A stretch of DNA of 64,000 bases. It comes from Flavobacterium cellulosilyticum. Lineage in GTDB: Bacteria > Bacteroidota > Bacteroidia > Flavobacteriales > Flavobacteriaceae. The first letter of the stretch is position 1. The number at the start of each line of letters is the position of its first letter. Below, one piece after another: positions 43,236 through 52,625 of this stretch. The stretch lies in assembly GCF_004349355.1 (NCBI RefSeq), contig NZ_SMFK01000009.1, positions 91,712-155,711 on the forward strand. Reading direction: 5' to 3'. The position numbers and the translations under genes were made by a program. The notes under the pieces are model-generated. The model made no database searches. It saw only the letters and a program-made list of their open reading frames with translations, and had not been told where the DNA came from.

Positions 43236-43262
43236 AGCTTCGAAGAAATTTGAAGCTTTTTT
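43236..43262 (+). terminator. Hairpin terminator after the M28 peptidase gene
   Basis: AGCTTC (43236-43241) pairs with GAAGCT (43252-43257) with a 10-nt loop, followed by TTTTT. Confidence 0.6.
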
Positions 43263-43287
43263 GATTCTATACCAATTGCTGTTATTT

Positions 43288-43385
43288 GGGCGTATCCCTT
43301 CGGGTCGGGCTTTTCGTTCCCGCTTTTTAGTATCCCGTAAAAAAACGGGATTCTAAAAGAGCTCCACTTCATCCCTTACGCAACG
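43288..43385. repeat. Flavobacterial interspersed intergenic repeat
   Basis: A GC-richer block in AT-rich surroundings: GGGCGTATCCCTTCGGGTCG at its start, an internal CCCGT/ACGGG hairpin near 43333-43350, and CACTTCATCCCTTACGCAA at its end. This layout (TTCGGGTCGGGCT to ATCCCTTACGC) recurs between genes in many Flavobacterium genomes as I recall it; no coding potential. A genome-wide copy count was not possible here. Confidence 0.55.
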
Positions 43386-43479
43386 CAACCGAAAGCTACT
43401 AGCAGTTTGAATTAAATGAAATTTAAATTTCCTGTTTTTTAAAAATTCTACAAAATTTTTCATCTACAGTTTATTCCAC

Positions 43480-43512
43480 AAAAAAAGCCTCGAATTTCTT
43501 CGAAGCTTTTAC
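43480..43512 (-). terminator. Terminator downstream of tRNA-His
   Basis: On the minus strand AAAGCTTCGAAG and TTCGAGGCTTT form an 8-bp stem with one mismatch, followed by seven T. It lies just after the tRNA gene. Confidence 0.7.
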
Positions 43513-43518
43513 GTTTTG

Positions 43519-43592
43519 GGTGGATGACCGGTTTCGAACCGGCGACCTCCGGCACCACAAACCAGCGCTCTAACCAGCTGAGCTACAACCAC
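43519..43592 (-). tRNA. tRNA-His (anticodon GTG)
   Basis: On the minus strand the cloverleaf reads: acceptor GTGGTTG, D-arm GCTC...GAGC, anticodon loop TTGTGGT with anticodon GTG, variable AGGTC, T-arm GCCGG-TTCGAAA-CCGGT, acceptor CATCCAC. A G precedes position 1 (43593), matching the extra G-1 of tRNA-His opposite C73. The CCA end is not encoded. One acceptor pair (T-T) is mismatched. Confidence 0.96.
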
Positions 43593-43654
43593 CATTTTTA
43601 ACGAGTGCAAATATAGCACTAAACTTTTCTTTTGCAAAGAAAAAATTAAAAAAA

Positions 43655-44371
43655 TTACATCAAATTTTCTAAACTATTGACTGCCAAATATCTTTCAACA
43701 GTAAAACCTTCCGCAAAATCGGTTCCAATCAATCTTCCAAGCTCCTGAACACGATAATTAAGGCTTTCTAAAAAGTTTTTTGAAGCTATTGGTGTTTCTG
43801 GTTCATTTGATCCTGGATTATAAAATTGAGAACTATAAGCTAAAATAGCTTCAATTCTTTTATCATTAAATCCTGTAATGTCAACAACAAAATCAGGATT
43901 AATATTTTTCCATTGCAAATAATGATAGACTACTTTAGGCCTCCAAGCTCCTTGCTTTTCGCCATTGAGTTCGGTTTCAATTTTCATCAAACCAGATAAA
44001 AAACAAGCATCCGAAACCAATTTACTTCCTTTTCCGTGATCAATATGTCGGTCATCAATAGCATTACACAACACAATCTCTGGCTGGTATTTTCGAATCA
44101 TTTGGATGATTTTCAATTGATGCGCTTCGTCATTAATGAAAAACCCATCACGCATATCCAAATTCTCTCTGGCAACAATACCCAATATTTTAGCTGCAGC
44201 AGCCGATTCACTGTTTCGTATCGCGACAGATCCACGAGTACCCAGTTCGCCACGAGTTAAGTCGATGATTCCAACTTTTTTCCCTAAAGAAACTTCTTTT
44301 GCAATGGTACCACCACAACCCAATTCAACATCGTCCGGATGCGCACCAAATGCTAGTATGTCTAATTTCAT
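43655..44371 (-). CDS. bshB1: Bacillithiol biosynthesis deacetylase BshB1
   Basis: Zinc-dependent deacetylase that converts N-acetylglucosaminyl-malate to glucosaminyl-malate in bacillithiol synthesis (PIG-L family). Zinc-site motif GAHPDDVELGCGG at residues 9-21 and His in DDRHIDHGKGS (about 112). RGELGTRGS (about 40-48) and ESLNYRVQELGRLIG near the C-terminus are BshB1-typical. The length is 238 aa. It is monocistronic. Bacillithiol is the likely thiol whose persulfide is handled by the CstB-like enzyme at 34 kb. Confidence 0.95.
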   Translation of the reverse strand: MKLDILAFGAHPDDVELGCGGTIAKEVSLGKKVGIIDLTRGELGTRGSVAIRNSESAAAAKILGIVARENLDMRDGFFINDEAHQLKIIQMIRKYQPEIVLCNAIDDRHIDHGKGSKLVSDACFLSGLMKIETELNGEKQGAWRPKVVYHYLQWKNINPDFVVDITGFNDKRIEAILAYSSQFYNPGSNEPETPIASKNFLESLNYRVQELGRLIGTDFAEGFTVERYLAVNSLENLM

Positions 44372-44397
44372 AATTTATGTTTAATTTTTATTCAATA

Positions 44398-44555
44398 AGA
44401 ATGCAATTTCAATGGCAATTTCAATGGCAATGACAATGGCAATGGCAATGACAATGGCAATGGCAATCGCAATTTCAATAAAAAATCTTAATTCTGCAAT
44501 CTGTTTTCTGCAATCTGTTTTCTACAATCTGTTTTCTGAAATCTGAATTCTAATT
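44398..44555. repeat. Two short tandem repeats between bshB1 and isochorismate synthase
   Basis: 44404-44477 consists of CAATTTCAATGG/CAATGACAATGG-type hexamers, the complementary-strand form of the array at 25956-26165. 44494-44555 consists of about four 14-15 bp units of TCTGCAATCTGTTT type, the last ones degenerate, running into the end of the isochorismate synthase gene. Confidence 0.85.
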
Positions 44556-45620
44556 TCTGTAATCTAAAACCTTCTTCATCGTTGCCGATTTATTCACACT
44601 TTCCTCCCACTCTTTACTAGGAATACTATCTTTTGTTATGCCACAGCCCATAAACAAATGCGCTATTGAACCACTTATTTCCATGCAACGCAAATTTACA
44701 AACAAATCAGAACTTATAGCATCATCTGCATTACTTCTATTTAATTCGCCCAAAAAACCTGTGTAAAATGTTCGATGGTAGTTTTCGTTTTCCAAAATAA
44801 ATATTTTCGATTTTTCTTTTGGTAAACCACAGACTGCAGGCGTTGGATGCAATAATTCAATAATGTTTCTTAAATAACACTCTGAATTCATAGTAGCCAA
44901 AATATCGGTTTTTATATGCCAAATACTTCCCGCTTTGATACTATAAGGTTTTGAAACTAAAATTTCCGAAGCAACACTATTTAAATTATCAACTATATAG
45001 TCTGTCACAAATTGCTGTTCTTCTTTTTCTTTGTTTTGCCATACTACTTCAACAGAATCATTATTTTTTTGTGTACCGGCCAAGGCTATGGTTTTAACTA
45101 TTTTATCATTCGATTGTAATAATTGCTCTGGTGTTGCACCTAACCAAGTACCTACTTTTGGATGATAAAAACAATAAACAAAAGTGGTGGGATACAAATA
45201 AACTAATTTTTCAAAAGCATCTATTAAATCAAAATCAGCTAAGGCAATGGTTTCTTTTCGAGATAAAACTACTTTCTTAAATTCATTATTTTCAATAGCC
45301 TGAATGCCTTTTGCAACGAGGTCAATAAAATTCTTCTTTTCTATTTCAGTTGGTATTTCAAGACTGCTTTCCTTAGCTAACAACTCTTTTTTATCAATTA
45401 TAGACTCAATTATTTCTGACTGATTTTCAGGAATTAACACCTTTTGACTTCCGTCAAATGAAGCAAAAACAAAACCTTTTTCGGTAAAATCATTAATTTC
45501 AACTAAAGTATCATTTTTTTGAAACAGCGCTGTTAAGGTGTTTTTATTTGGCTTTTTATAAATTACAAAAGGTAGATTTTGAGCAAATTGCTTTTGGGCT
45601 TTTTTTAAAATCACTTCCAT
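44550..45620 (-). CDS. menF: Isochorismate synthase (chorismate-binding enzyme)
   Basis: Converts chorismate to isochorismate, the first step of menaquinone synthesis. Family motifs: NNEFKKVVLSRKE (about residue 112), GTWLGATPEQLL (about 155), HPTPAVCGLPKEKSK (about 260), YTGFLGELN (about 290) and the C-terminal FMGCGITKDSIPSKEWEES. The length of 356 aa is on the short side, as in other Bacteroidota. Its start shares one base with the upstream thioesterase stop, indicating an operon for menaquinone synthesis. A siderophore-type (EntC) role is less likely, since no DHB genes are near. Confidence 0.92.
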   Translation of the reverse strand: MEVILKKAQKQFAQNLPFVIYKKPNKNTLTALFQKNDTLVEINDFTEKGFVFASFDGSQKVLIPENQSEIIESIIDKKELLAKESSLEIPTEIEKKNFIDLVAKGIQAIENNEFKKVVLSRKETIALADFDLIDAFEKLVYLYPTTFVYCFYHPKVGTWLGATPEQLLQSNDKIVKTIALAGTQKNNDSVEVVWQNKEKEEQQFVTDYIVDNLNSVASEILVSKPYSIKAGSIWHIKTDILATMNSECYLRNIIELLHPTPAVCGLPKEKSKIFILENENYHRTFYTGFLGELNRSNADDAISSDLFVNLRCMEISGSIAHLFMGCGITKDSIPSKEWEESVNKSATMKKVLDYRN

Positions 45621-46057
45621 TACTCTTCTTTCTTTTTCCTTTTTGGTATGATCATAGTAGTCAATTTACAAATCGAAATTAATGATTCGTTTTCATCCGT
45701 AATTCTAATTTCCCATAAATGAATACTACTTCCTTTGTGAATTATCCTTGCTGTTGCAGTTACTATTCCATTTCGTTTTGCTTTGACATGATTAGCCGAA
45801 ATTTCAATTCCACGTATTTCACTTTGCTCGGCATTGACTAACAAAAAAGAAGCAGCACTTCCTACACTTTCAGCCAAAGCTACAGACGCTCCACCATGCA
45901 ATAAACCCATAGGTTGATGAACTGAAGGATTCACTGGCATAGTTGCTGTCAGGAAGTCGGAACCAGCATCAACATAAACTATATTTAACGTTTGCATCAA
46001 TGTGTTTTTAGAAATAGTGTTGCAAAAGTGAAGGAATTTTTCTTTGTCGAACGTCAT
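45620..46057 (-). CDS. PaaI-family hotdog thioesterase, probable DHNA-CoA hydrolase
   Basis: Hotdog-fold acyl-CoA thioesterase with MGLLHGGASVALAESVGSAAS (about residues 51-71) and HVKAKRNGIVTATARIIHKG. The length of 145 aa is standard. Coupling to menF suggests hydrolysis of 1,4-dihydroxy-2-naphthoyl-CoA (MenI-type), though related enzymes also act on phenylacetyl- or enterobactin-linked thioesters. Confidence 0.88.
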   Translation of the reverse strand: MTFDKEKFLHFCNTISKNTLMQTLNIVYVDAGSDFLTATMPVNPSVHQPMGLLHGGASVALAESVGSAASFLLVNAEQSEIRGIEISANHVKAKRNGIVTATARIIHKGSSIHLWEIRITDENESLISICKLTTMIIPKRKKKEE

Positions 46058-46185
46058 TATTTTGTATTTAAAAATGTAAATTTATAGATAAAGATTTTGA
46101 AAACAAATGTTATCAAGATTCAAAATTAAAATTGATTCCATAATCCTTCAGGAATTTTACTATTTTTACAAAAAAATCTAACGAA

Positions 46186-47703
46186 ATGCGTCAGTTTACC
46201 TTTCTGTTTTTTATCGGAATTATTATTATTTCTATTAGCTCTTGTCGAACAGATTTCGAAGCCATTCCAAGTTCAGGTAAATTAAAATTCTCAAAAGACA
46301 CCATTTATTTAGACACCGTTTTCTCTACAATAAGTTCTAGTACGTACACGCTAAAAATTTATAATCAAAGCAAAAATGACATTAACATTCCCAGTATAAA
46401 ATTAGGTAAAGGTCTCAATTCTAAATATAGAATGACTGTTGATGGAATGCAAGGAAATCACGGAAAATCATTTGACAATGTCAATCTTTTAGCCAAAGAT
46501 AGTATCTACATCTTTATTGAAACAACGGCCGAAAGTACGGATGCAAACCCGACCGACTTTCTATACACAGATCAAATTTTATTTGACGGAGGAGCTAATC
46601 TACAAAAAGTGGAATTGGTGACACTCATTCAAGATGCCGTATTTCTATATCCTAAAAAGCAGACTGATGGCACAACTGAAACTCTTCCAGTTGGAGATAA
46701 AAAAATTTACGGCTTCTTTTTAGATGAAAATGATCCTGTAAATGGCAACGAGCTTCATTTTACTAATCAAAAACCGTATGTAATCTATGGCTATGCAGCT
46801 GTTCCTTCTGGTAAAACCGTAACTTTTGATCCAGGTTCAAGAGTTCATTTTCATGCTGAATCTGGACTTCTTCTATCGTCGAATGCAACATTAAAAATAA
46901 ATGGGATAGCTTCAACAACGGAAAAACTAGAAAACGAAGTTATTTTTGAAGGAGATCGATTAGAACCCGATTTTTCTAATGTACCAGGACAGTGGGGAGC
47001 AATTTGGTTAACAGATGGCAGCACCAACCACAAAATCGATCATTTAACAATTAAAAACGCTACTATAGGTTTATTAATTGACAATAATAATGGTTCAACA
47101 GTACAAATTAAAAACACTCAAATTTACGACTGTACTAATTATGGTATTCTTGCCCAAACAGCTAAAATTAATGGAGAAAATTTAGTGATTAATAATGCTG
47201 GTTTAGCAGGTTTAGCGTGTACTTATGGGGGAAGTTATAAATTCACTCATTGCACTTTCAACAATAATTGGTCTAGTTCGAGTCAAGTGGCAGTAATAGT
47301 CAATAATTATTATATTGGAGCAACACCAGAAGTCAAAGACCTCAGTTTAGCCACATTTAATAATTGTATTATATATGGTTCTTATTCCAACGAAATGTTA
47401 TTAAGCAAAAAAACAGGTTCTTTATTTGAATACCAATTCAATAATTGTTTGTTAAAATTTAGTGACTTTTCATCCAATTCTTTGTACCAATTCGATACAG
47501 ATCCAACTCATTACAATGCTATAATTAGAAATAAAGATCCTAAGTTCTTAAAAGTTGAATTTAATAAACTCAATATTGATGATACTTCAGCGGCTTTCGC
47601 CAAAGGAAATGCGACGTACCTATTACCAATGGATATTTTAGGAAATGTAAGGACTTTACCACCAGATTTAGGTGCGTATCAAAATAAAGCTTTTCCAAAA
47701 TAA
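46186..47703 (+). CDS. Lipoprotein with predicted right-handed beta-helix
   Basis: 505-aa exported protein with a lipobox at SISSC (Cys20). The N-terminal part resembles an anchoring or Ig-like module (SGKLKFSKDTIYLDTVFSTI). The middle carries a parallel beta-helix pattern: PGSRVHFHAESGLLLSSNAT, IDHLTIKNATIGLLIDNNNG, TQIYDCTNYGILAQTAKING, HCTFNNNWSSSSQVAVIVNN. The C-terminal segment PMDILGNVRTLPPDLGAYQ is seen in proteins of this type. No catalytic motif is recognised; it is widely conserved in flavobacteria as far as I recall. It is upstream of purL but has a separate promoter there. Confidence 0.8.
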   Translation: MRQFTFLFFIGIIIISISSCRTDFEAIPSSGKLKFSKDTIYLDTVFSTISSSTYTLKIYNQSKNDINIPSIKLGKGLNSKYRMTVDGMQGNHGKSFDNVNLLAKDSIYIFIETTAESTDANPTDFLYTDQILFDGGANLQKVELVTLIQDAVFLYPKKQTDGTTETLPVGDKKIYGFFLDENDPVNGNELHFTNQKPYVIYGYAAVPSGKTVTFDPGSRVHFHAESGLLLSSNATLKINGIASTTEKLENEVIFEGDRLEPDFSNVPGQWGAIWLTDGSTNHKIDHLTIKNATIGLLIDNNNGSTVQIKNTQIYDCTNYGILAQTAKINGENLVINNAGLAGLACTYGGSYKFTHCTFNNNWSSSSQVAVIVNNYYIGATPEVKDLSLATFNNCIIYGSYSNEMLLSKKTGSLFEYQFNNCLLKFSDFSSNSLYQFDTDPTHYNAIIRNKDPKFLKVEFNKLNIDDTSAAFAKGNATYLLPMDILGNVRTLPPDLGAYQNKAFPK

Positions 47704-47731
47704 ATTTTCAAAGTCTTTAGTTAGTGTTTTT

Positions 47732-47762
47732 TTGCTCTTCCTAACTTTTTAAACTAAATTTG
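47732..47762 (+). promoter_or_regulatory. purL promoter
   Basis: TTG (47732-47734), 20 bp, then TAAATTTG (47755-47762), a perfect TAnnTTTG element. The ATG is 29 bp further on. This is the best-formed promoter in the window. Confidence 0.7.
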
Positions 47763-47791
47763 CACCGTTAAATACAACAAACTACACAACA

Positions 47792-50700
47792 ATGATTCAT
47801 TTCTTTGAAAACCAAAGCAAGACAGTTTTTGCAGTTCACACTCAAAACGAAATTTCGGCTGAAGACACATCAAAATTAAACTGGCTTTTTGCCGACTCTA
47901 ATAAAATTGAAAAATCCGTTTTGGCGGATTTTTTTGTTGGTCCTCGTGCCACAATGATTACGCCTTGGAGTACCAATGCTGTTGAGATTACTCAAAATAT
48001 GGGTGTTTCTGGAATCATTCGTATCGAAGAATTTTATAAAGTAGCGGAAGATTTTACCGACTTCGACCCGATGCTTTCTCAAAAATACAGAGAATTGAAT
48101 CAAGACATTTTTACGATTCACATTCAACCAGAAGCGATTTTGGATATTGATGATATTGCTGCCTACAACAAATCGGAAGGTTTATCATTAAGCCCAGAAG
48201 AAGTGGACTATTTAGATAATCTAGCTACTAAATTGGGTAGAAAATTGACCGACTCAGAGATATTTGCTTTTTCTCAAGCCAATTCAGAACACTGTCGTCA
48301 CAAAATTTTCAACGGAACTTTTGTAATTGATGGAATAGAAAAAGAAACTTCTCTATTTAAATTAATAAAAAAAACATCTCAGGAAAACCCGAATGATATT
48401 GTTTCGGCTTACAAAGACAATGTAGCTTTTGTAAAAGGACCAAGAGTGCAACAATTCGCTCCAAAAACTGCCGACAAAGCTGATTTTTATGAGATAAAAG
48501 AATTTGATTCGGTTATTTCATTAAAAGCAGAAACACACAATTTCCCAACAACTGTAGAGCCTTTCAACGGTGCTGCAACAGGAGCTGGTGGAGAAATTCG
48601 TGACCGTTTAGCTGGTGGTCAAGGTTCGTTACCAATGGCAGGAACAGCGGTTTATATGACATCATACTCTCGTTTGAAATCCTTCGACCCTACTCAGGAT
48701 GACAGACCATGGGAAAACGGGATGGCTGAAAGAAAATGGTTGTATCAAACGCCAACAGATATTTTGATAAAAGCATCCAACGGAGCGTCTGATTTTGGAA
48801 ATAAATTCGGTCAACCTTTGATTACAGGTTCTCTTTTAACTTTCGAACACCAAGAAAATAACCGCAAACTAGGTTACGATAAAGTAATTATGCAAGCGGG
48901 TGGAATTGGTTACGGAAAATTGGACCAAGCCATTAAACACAAACCTCAAGAAGGCGATAAAATCGTTATCCTTGGTGGTGAAAATTATAGAATTGGAATG
49001 GGTGGCGCTGCGGTTTCTTCTGCCGATACAGGTGCAATGAGTTCTGGTATTGAATTGAATGCCGTACAGCGTTCTAACCCTGAAATGCAAAAACGTACTG
49101 CCAATGCCATTCGTGGATTGGTAGAAAGCGACCTAAATCCTATTGTTTCTATTCACGATCACGGAGCAGGTGGACACCTAAACTGTCTTTCGGAATTGGT
49201 AGAAGAAACGGGTGGATTGATTGATTTAGATAAATTACCTGTGGGCGACCCTACCCTATCGGCCAAAGAAATAATTGGCAACGAATCTCAAGAAAGAATG
49301 GGATTGGTTATTGGTCAAAAAGACATTGACATTTTACAACGAATTGCAGATCGTGAGCGTTCGCCAATGTATCAAGTGGGTGATGTAACAGCCGATCACC
49401 GTTTTACTTTCGAATCAAAATCAACAGGAGCAAAACCGATGGATTATGCCTTGGAAGATTTCTTCGGTAGTTCGCCAAAAACGGTAATGACCGATAAAAC
49501 TATTAACTATAACTACCCAGCTATAGAATATACAATAAGTGAAATATCAACTTATTTGGAACAAGTATTACAGCTTGAAGCTGTAGCTTGTAAAGACTGG
49601 TTGACAAACAAAGTAGACCGTTGTGTGGGCGGAAAAGTGGCCAAACAACAATGTACGGGGCCATTGCAATTGCCGTTGAATAACTGTGGTGTAGTAGCTT
49701 TGGATTATTTAGGAAAAGAAGGAATTGCTACTTCAATTGGTCACTCTCCTATCGCGTCCTTAATTGATCCTGTTGCAGGAACAAGAACTGCAATTGGAGA
49801 GTCTTTATCAAATATCGTTTGGGCTCCAATAAAAAACGGAATGGACGGAATTTCACTTTCGGCCAACTGGATGTGGGCTTGTAAAAACCCAGGTGAAGAC
49901 GCTCGTTTGTACGCTGCCGTTGAAGCTTGTTCTGAATTTGCAATCGAATTGGGAATCAATATTCCTACTGGAAAAGATTCGCTTTCGATGAAACAAAAAT
50001 ATCCAAACGACGAAGTGATTGCGCCAGGAACGGTAATTATCTCAGCCGGCGGAAATTGTACCGATATTAGAAAAGTAGTAGAGCCTGTTTTGCAAAAAGA
50101 CGGAGGTTCCATCTATTACATTAACTTATCGCAAGACGAATTTAAACTAGGTGGCTCTTCATTGGCGCAAACGTTGAACAGTATTGGAAATGATGCACCT
50201 ACAATCAAAGACGCTGCTTTTTTTAAAAATGCATTTAATACCATTCAAGAATTAATTGGCGACAATCAAATTCTAGCGGGTCACGATATTGGTAGCGGTG
50301 GATTGATTACTACTTTATTAGAAATGTGTTTTGCTGATGTAAATTTGGGTGCAAAAATTGATTTCTCCGTTTTTGAAGAAAAAGACATTATCAAATATTT
50401 ATTCTCTGAAAATATTGCTTTGGTTTTCCAAGCAATAGACGATGCTACTGTTGAAAGTGTCTTGAATAACAAAGGTGTTTCTTTCTATAAATTAGGAACT
50501 GCAACTACAAATGGTATTTTAGACTTTGGTCCTTGCGGATTAGACATTGAAAAATACAGAGACATTTGGTTTAAAACCTCTTATTTATTAGACCAAAAAC
50601 AAGCGAAGAACGGAACAGCAAAAGCACGTTTCGAAAATTACAAAAATCAAGCATTAAACTATACTTTCCCTGCACATTTCACTGGAAAAAAACCTGCAAT

Positions 50701-51463
50701 TGACAATTCAAAACCTAGACCAAAAGCAGCCATTATCCGTGAAAAAGGAAGTAATTCCGAGCGTGAAATGGCAAACGCGATGTACTTAGCTGGTTTTGAT
50801 GTAAAAGACATTCACATGACTGATTTGATTTCGGGTCGTGAAAATCTGGAAGACATTCAGTTTATTGGAGCTGTGGGAGGATTCTCGAATTCCGATGTTT
50901 TGGGTTCTGCCAAAGGTTGGGCTGGAGCATTCTTATACAATGAAAAAGCAAAAAATGCTTTAGACAATTTCTTAAAAAGAGAAGATACTTTATCAGTTGG
51001 AATCTGTAATGGTTGCCAATTGTTGATGGAATTGGAAAAAATAAATCCTGAGCACGAAGTACATGGAAAATTGTTGCATAACGACAGTCACAAACACGAA
51101 AGCATTTTCACCTCGATATCGATTCAGGAGAATAAATCAGTGATGTTATCAACATTAGCTGGTGCCACTTTAGGAGTTTGGGTTTCGCACGGTGAAGGAA
51201 AATTCAGTTTGCCATTAGCCGAAGAAAACTACAACATCGTGGGTAAGTACGGTTACGATTCCTATCCTGCCAATCCAAATGGCTCCGATTACAACACGGC
51301 CATGTTGTGTGATACTACAGGCCGTCACTTGGTAATGATGCCACACATTGAGCGTTCTACTTTTCAATGGAACTGGGCGAATTATCCAAAAGACAGAAAC
51401 GACGAAGTTTCTCCTTGGTTAGAAGCTTTTGTGAATGCTAGGTTGTGGATTGAGAAATTGTAA
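47792..51463 (+). CDS. purL: Phosphoribosylformylglycinamidine synthase (large single-chain type)
   Basis: Purine biosynthesis step 4, converting FGAR to FGAM with glutamine. N-terminal and linker domains (to about residue 220) are followed by the synthase core (AETHNFPTTVEPFNGAATGAGGEIRD, about 253; HDHGAGGHLNCLSELVEE, about 457). The C-terminal glutaminase (from about 970) has the nucleophile Cys in VGICNGCQLL (about 1072) and the His/Glu in MMPHIERS (about 1189). The length of 1223 aa is complete. A strong terminator follows. Operon structure: monocistronic. Confidence 0.97.
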   Translation: MIHFFENQSKTVFAVHTQNEISAEDTSKLNWLFADSNKIEKSVLADFFVGPRATMITPWSTNAVEITQNMGVSGIIRIEEFYKVAEDFTDFDPMLSQKYRELNQDIFTIHIQPEAILDIDDIAAYNKSEGLSLSPEEVDYLDNLATKLGRKLTDSEIFAFSQANSEHCRHKIFNGTFVIDGIEKETSLFKLIKKTSQENPNDIVSAYKDNVAFVKGPRVQQFAPKTADKADFYEIKEFDSVISLKAETHNFPTTVEPFNGAATGAGGEIRDRLAGGQGSLPMAGTAVYMTSYSRLKSFDPTQDDRPWENGMAERKWLYQTPTDILIKASNGASDFGNKFGQPLITGSLLTFEHQENNRKLGYDKVIMQAGGIGYGKLDQAIKHKPQEGDKIVILGGENYRIGMGGAAVSSADTGAMSSGIELNAVQRSNPEMQKRTANAIRGLVESDLNPIVSIHDHGAGGHLNCLSELVEETGGLIDLDKLPVGDPTLSAKEIIGNESQERMGLVIGQKDIDILQRIADRERSPMYQVGDVTADHRFTFESKSTGAKPMDYALEDFFGSSPKTVMTDKTINYNYPAIEYTISEISTYLEQVLQLEAVACKDWLTNKVDRCVGGKVAKQQCTGPLQLPLNNCGVVALDYLGKEGIATSIGHSPIASLIDPVAGTRTAIGESLSNIVWAPIKNGMDGISLSANWMWACKNPGEDARLYAAVEACSEFAIELGINIPTGKDSLSMKQKYPNDEVIAPGTVIISAGGNCTDIRKVVEPVLQKDGGSIYYINLSQDEFKLGGSSLAQTLNSIGNDAPTIKDAAFFKNAFNTIQELIGDNQILAGHDIGSGGLITTLLEMCFADVNLGAKIDFSVFEEKDIIKYLFSENIALVFQAIDDATVESVLNNKGVSFYKLGTATTNGILDFGPCGLDIEKYRDIWFKTSYLLDQKQAKNGTAKARFENYKNQALNYTFPAHFTGKKPAIDNSKPRPKAAIIREKGSNSEREMANAMYLAGFDVKDIHMTDLISGRENLEDIQFIGAVGGFSNSDVLGSAKGWAGAFLYNEKAKNALDNFLKREDTLSVGICNGCQLLMELEKINPEHEVHGKLLHNDSHKHESIFTSISIQENKSVMLSTLAGATLGVWVSHGEGKFSLPLAEENYNIVGKYGYDSYPANPNGSDYNTAMLCDTTGRHLVMMPHIERSTFQWNWANYPKDRNDEVSPWLEAFVNARLWIEKL

Positions 51464-51487
51464 TTTGAAAATATATTATTTTTTAAA

Positions 51488-51520
51488 AAACGTCCCGATA
51501 AATCGGGACGTTTTTTTGCT
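51488..51520 (+). terminator. Strong terminator after purL
   Basis: 12-bp perfect arms AAACGTCCCGAT (51488-51499) and ATCGGGACGTTT (51502-51513) with a 2-bp spacer, followed by a T-run. Confidence 0.9.
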
Positions 51521-51725
51521 TTAGACTGAACAGTTTTACTTTTTCATTAATTGGTTCATAAGATTCCCCCTCTTAGTGCGAAGGAATACTTTGCTTTTTC
51601 CAATAGAGAATCAGAAATTAGCAAATAAATTATTTCTTTTTACCTAATTCTCTTCAAAATCTACAAATCCACCATCCTATGGAGAAGGAGAAATAAATTG
51701 TTATTGACTACTTTTATTACACTTC

Positions 51726-52037
51726 TTAATCTATTTCATTTTCTTCTAAATCTTTATCGTTATGAAAATCGTCGTCTAAATTTTTTATATCTTCTATATT
51801 CAAGTTGGATTTTTCTTTTTTAGGATTTTCATTTGGATTAGGTTCGTCTGGATTGTGACCATTTCTAACCGTAAATCCTTGCTCAGCAATTTCTGCATTA
51901 GTTTGTTGACGTGATTTATCTGATGGAAAATAATCTATTTCATCAGCGTGTTTTAAAAATTTACTATCTATGGATTTAGATTCGTCAGTTTTATCTTCTT
52001 TATCATCAAATTTTTCGTTTTTATCTGGCGCTTTCAT
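51726..52037 (-). CDS. Small acidic, probably disordered hypothetical protein
   Basis: 103 aa rich in Asp, Glu, Lys and Asn. Segments such as AEQGFTVRNGHNPDEPNPNE and ADEIDYFPSDKSRQQTN look conserved rather than random, and the ORF has a good ATG. No signal peptide, membrane helix or known domain. Function unknown; the composition suggests a stress-associated disordered protein, but this is a guess. Confidence 0.6.
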   Translation of the reverse strand: MKAPDKNEKFDDKEDKTDESKSIDSKFLKHADEIDYFPSDKSRQQTNAEIAEQGFTVRNGHNPDEPNPNENPKKEKSNLNIEDIKNLDDDFHNDKDLEENEID

Positions 52038-52361
52038 AATTTATTTATTTTAATTAATTCTTTACAAATTTAAACCAGTTTGACATTAAAACATTATATA
52101 ATTACTATTTCTAATTGTATAATTATCAGTATTTTATTTAAAAAAAAAGTGAAAATTCTAAAAATGTAAATTATGAAACATTAGGCTGAAAAATTATAAT
52201 TCTTATTTACATAAGCATCTTAATTTTGGATTATTGTAAACTAATTAAAAAATATTCAAAAAGAAATTTTCCGTTATAACGCTTTTGTATATTTTAACAA
52301 CACGGCAAGTATCGCAGGCATTCAGAATGCATTGTATTTTTAAAAAAAAACTATAAATTGC
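52038..52361. other. AT-rich spacer without gene
   Basis: About 320 bp of AT-rich DNA upstream of the acidic-protein gene and downstream of the SemiSWEET remnant. Apart from a short GCATTC/GAATGC palindrome near 52318-52331 nothing was recognised. Confidence 0.6.
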
Positions 52362-52622
52362 TTATTCCCGTTCACAATATAGTATAAAATATATCATAAT
52401 AGCATTCAGCAAAAAAGTGATAGCATTGGTCATAATTATCGGAATATCTTTTTTTAGAATTCCATAAATAACCCACAAAGCAATACCAAAAGTCAAAACG
52501 CTAAAAGTCAAAAATGAAATATCTTTCACTTTTTTTGTCTTCCATACTTTTACAAATTATGGTTCAACGGAAAGAGTTACACAAATGCCGGCGGTAAATC
52601 CTATAACATTAATTAGATTCAT
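52362..52622 (-). pseudogene. SemiSWEET (PQ-loop) sugar transporter with premature stop
   Basis: The minus-strand frame from ATG 52622 reads MNLINVIGFTAGICVTLSVEP, stop, FVKVWKTKKVKDISF, LTFSVLTFGIALWVIYGIL, IPIIMTNAITFLLNAIMIYF. This is a complete SemiSWEET protein (about 87 codons, three helices, KDIS motif, conserved WxxYG). It is interrupted only by TAA at 52557-52559. The stop occupies the Gln of the PQ motif (CAA to TAA), and everything else is intact. A recent single-base nonsense mutation, or a sequencing error, is likely. Confidence 0.85.
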
Positions 52623-52625
52623 CAT

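Noticed and set aside
44550..46057. Isochorismate synthase and thioesterase considered as part of a siderophore cluster
   Set aside because: No DHB-activating or other siderophore genes nearby; the NRPS at 56 kb is 10 kb away behind purL and recQ. Menaquinone is the simpler reading.
49741..50112. 123-codon minus-strand frame inside purL
   Set aside because: Antisense shadow of a conserved, complete purL gene.
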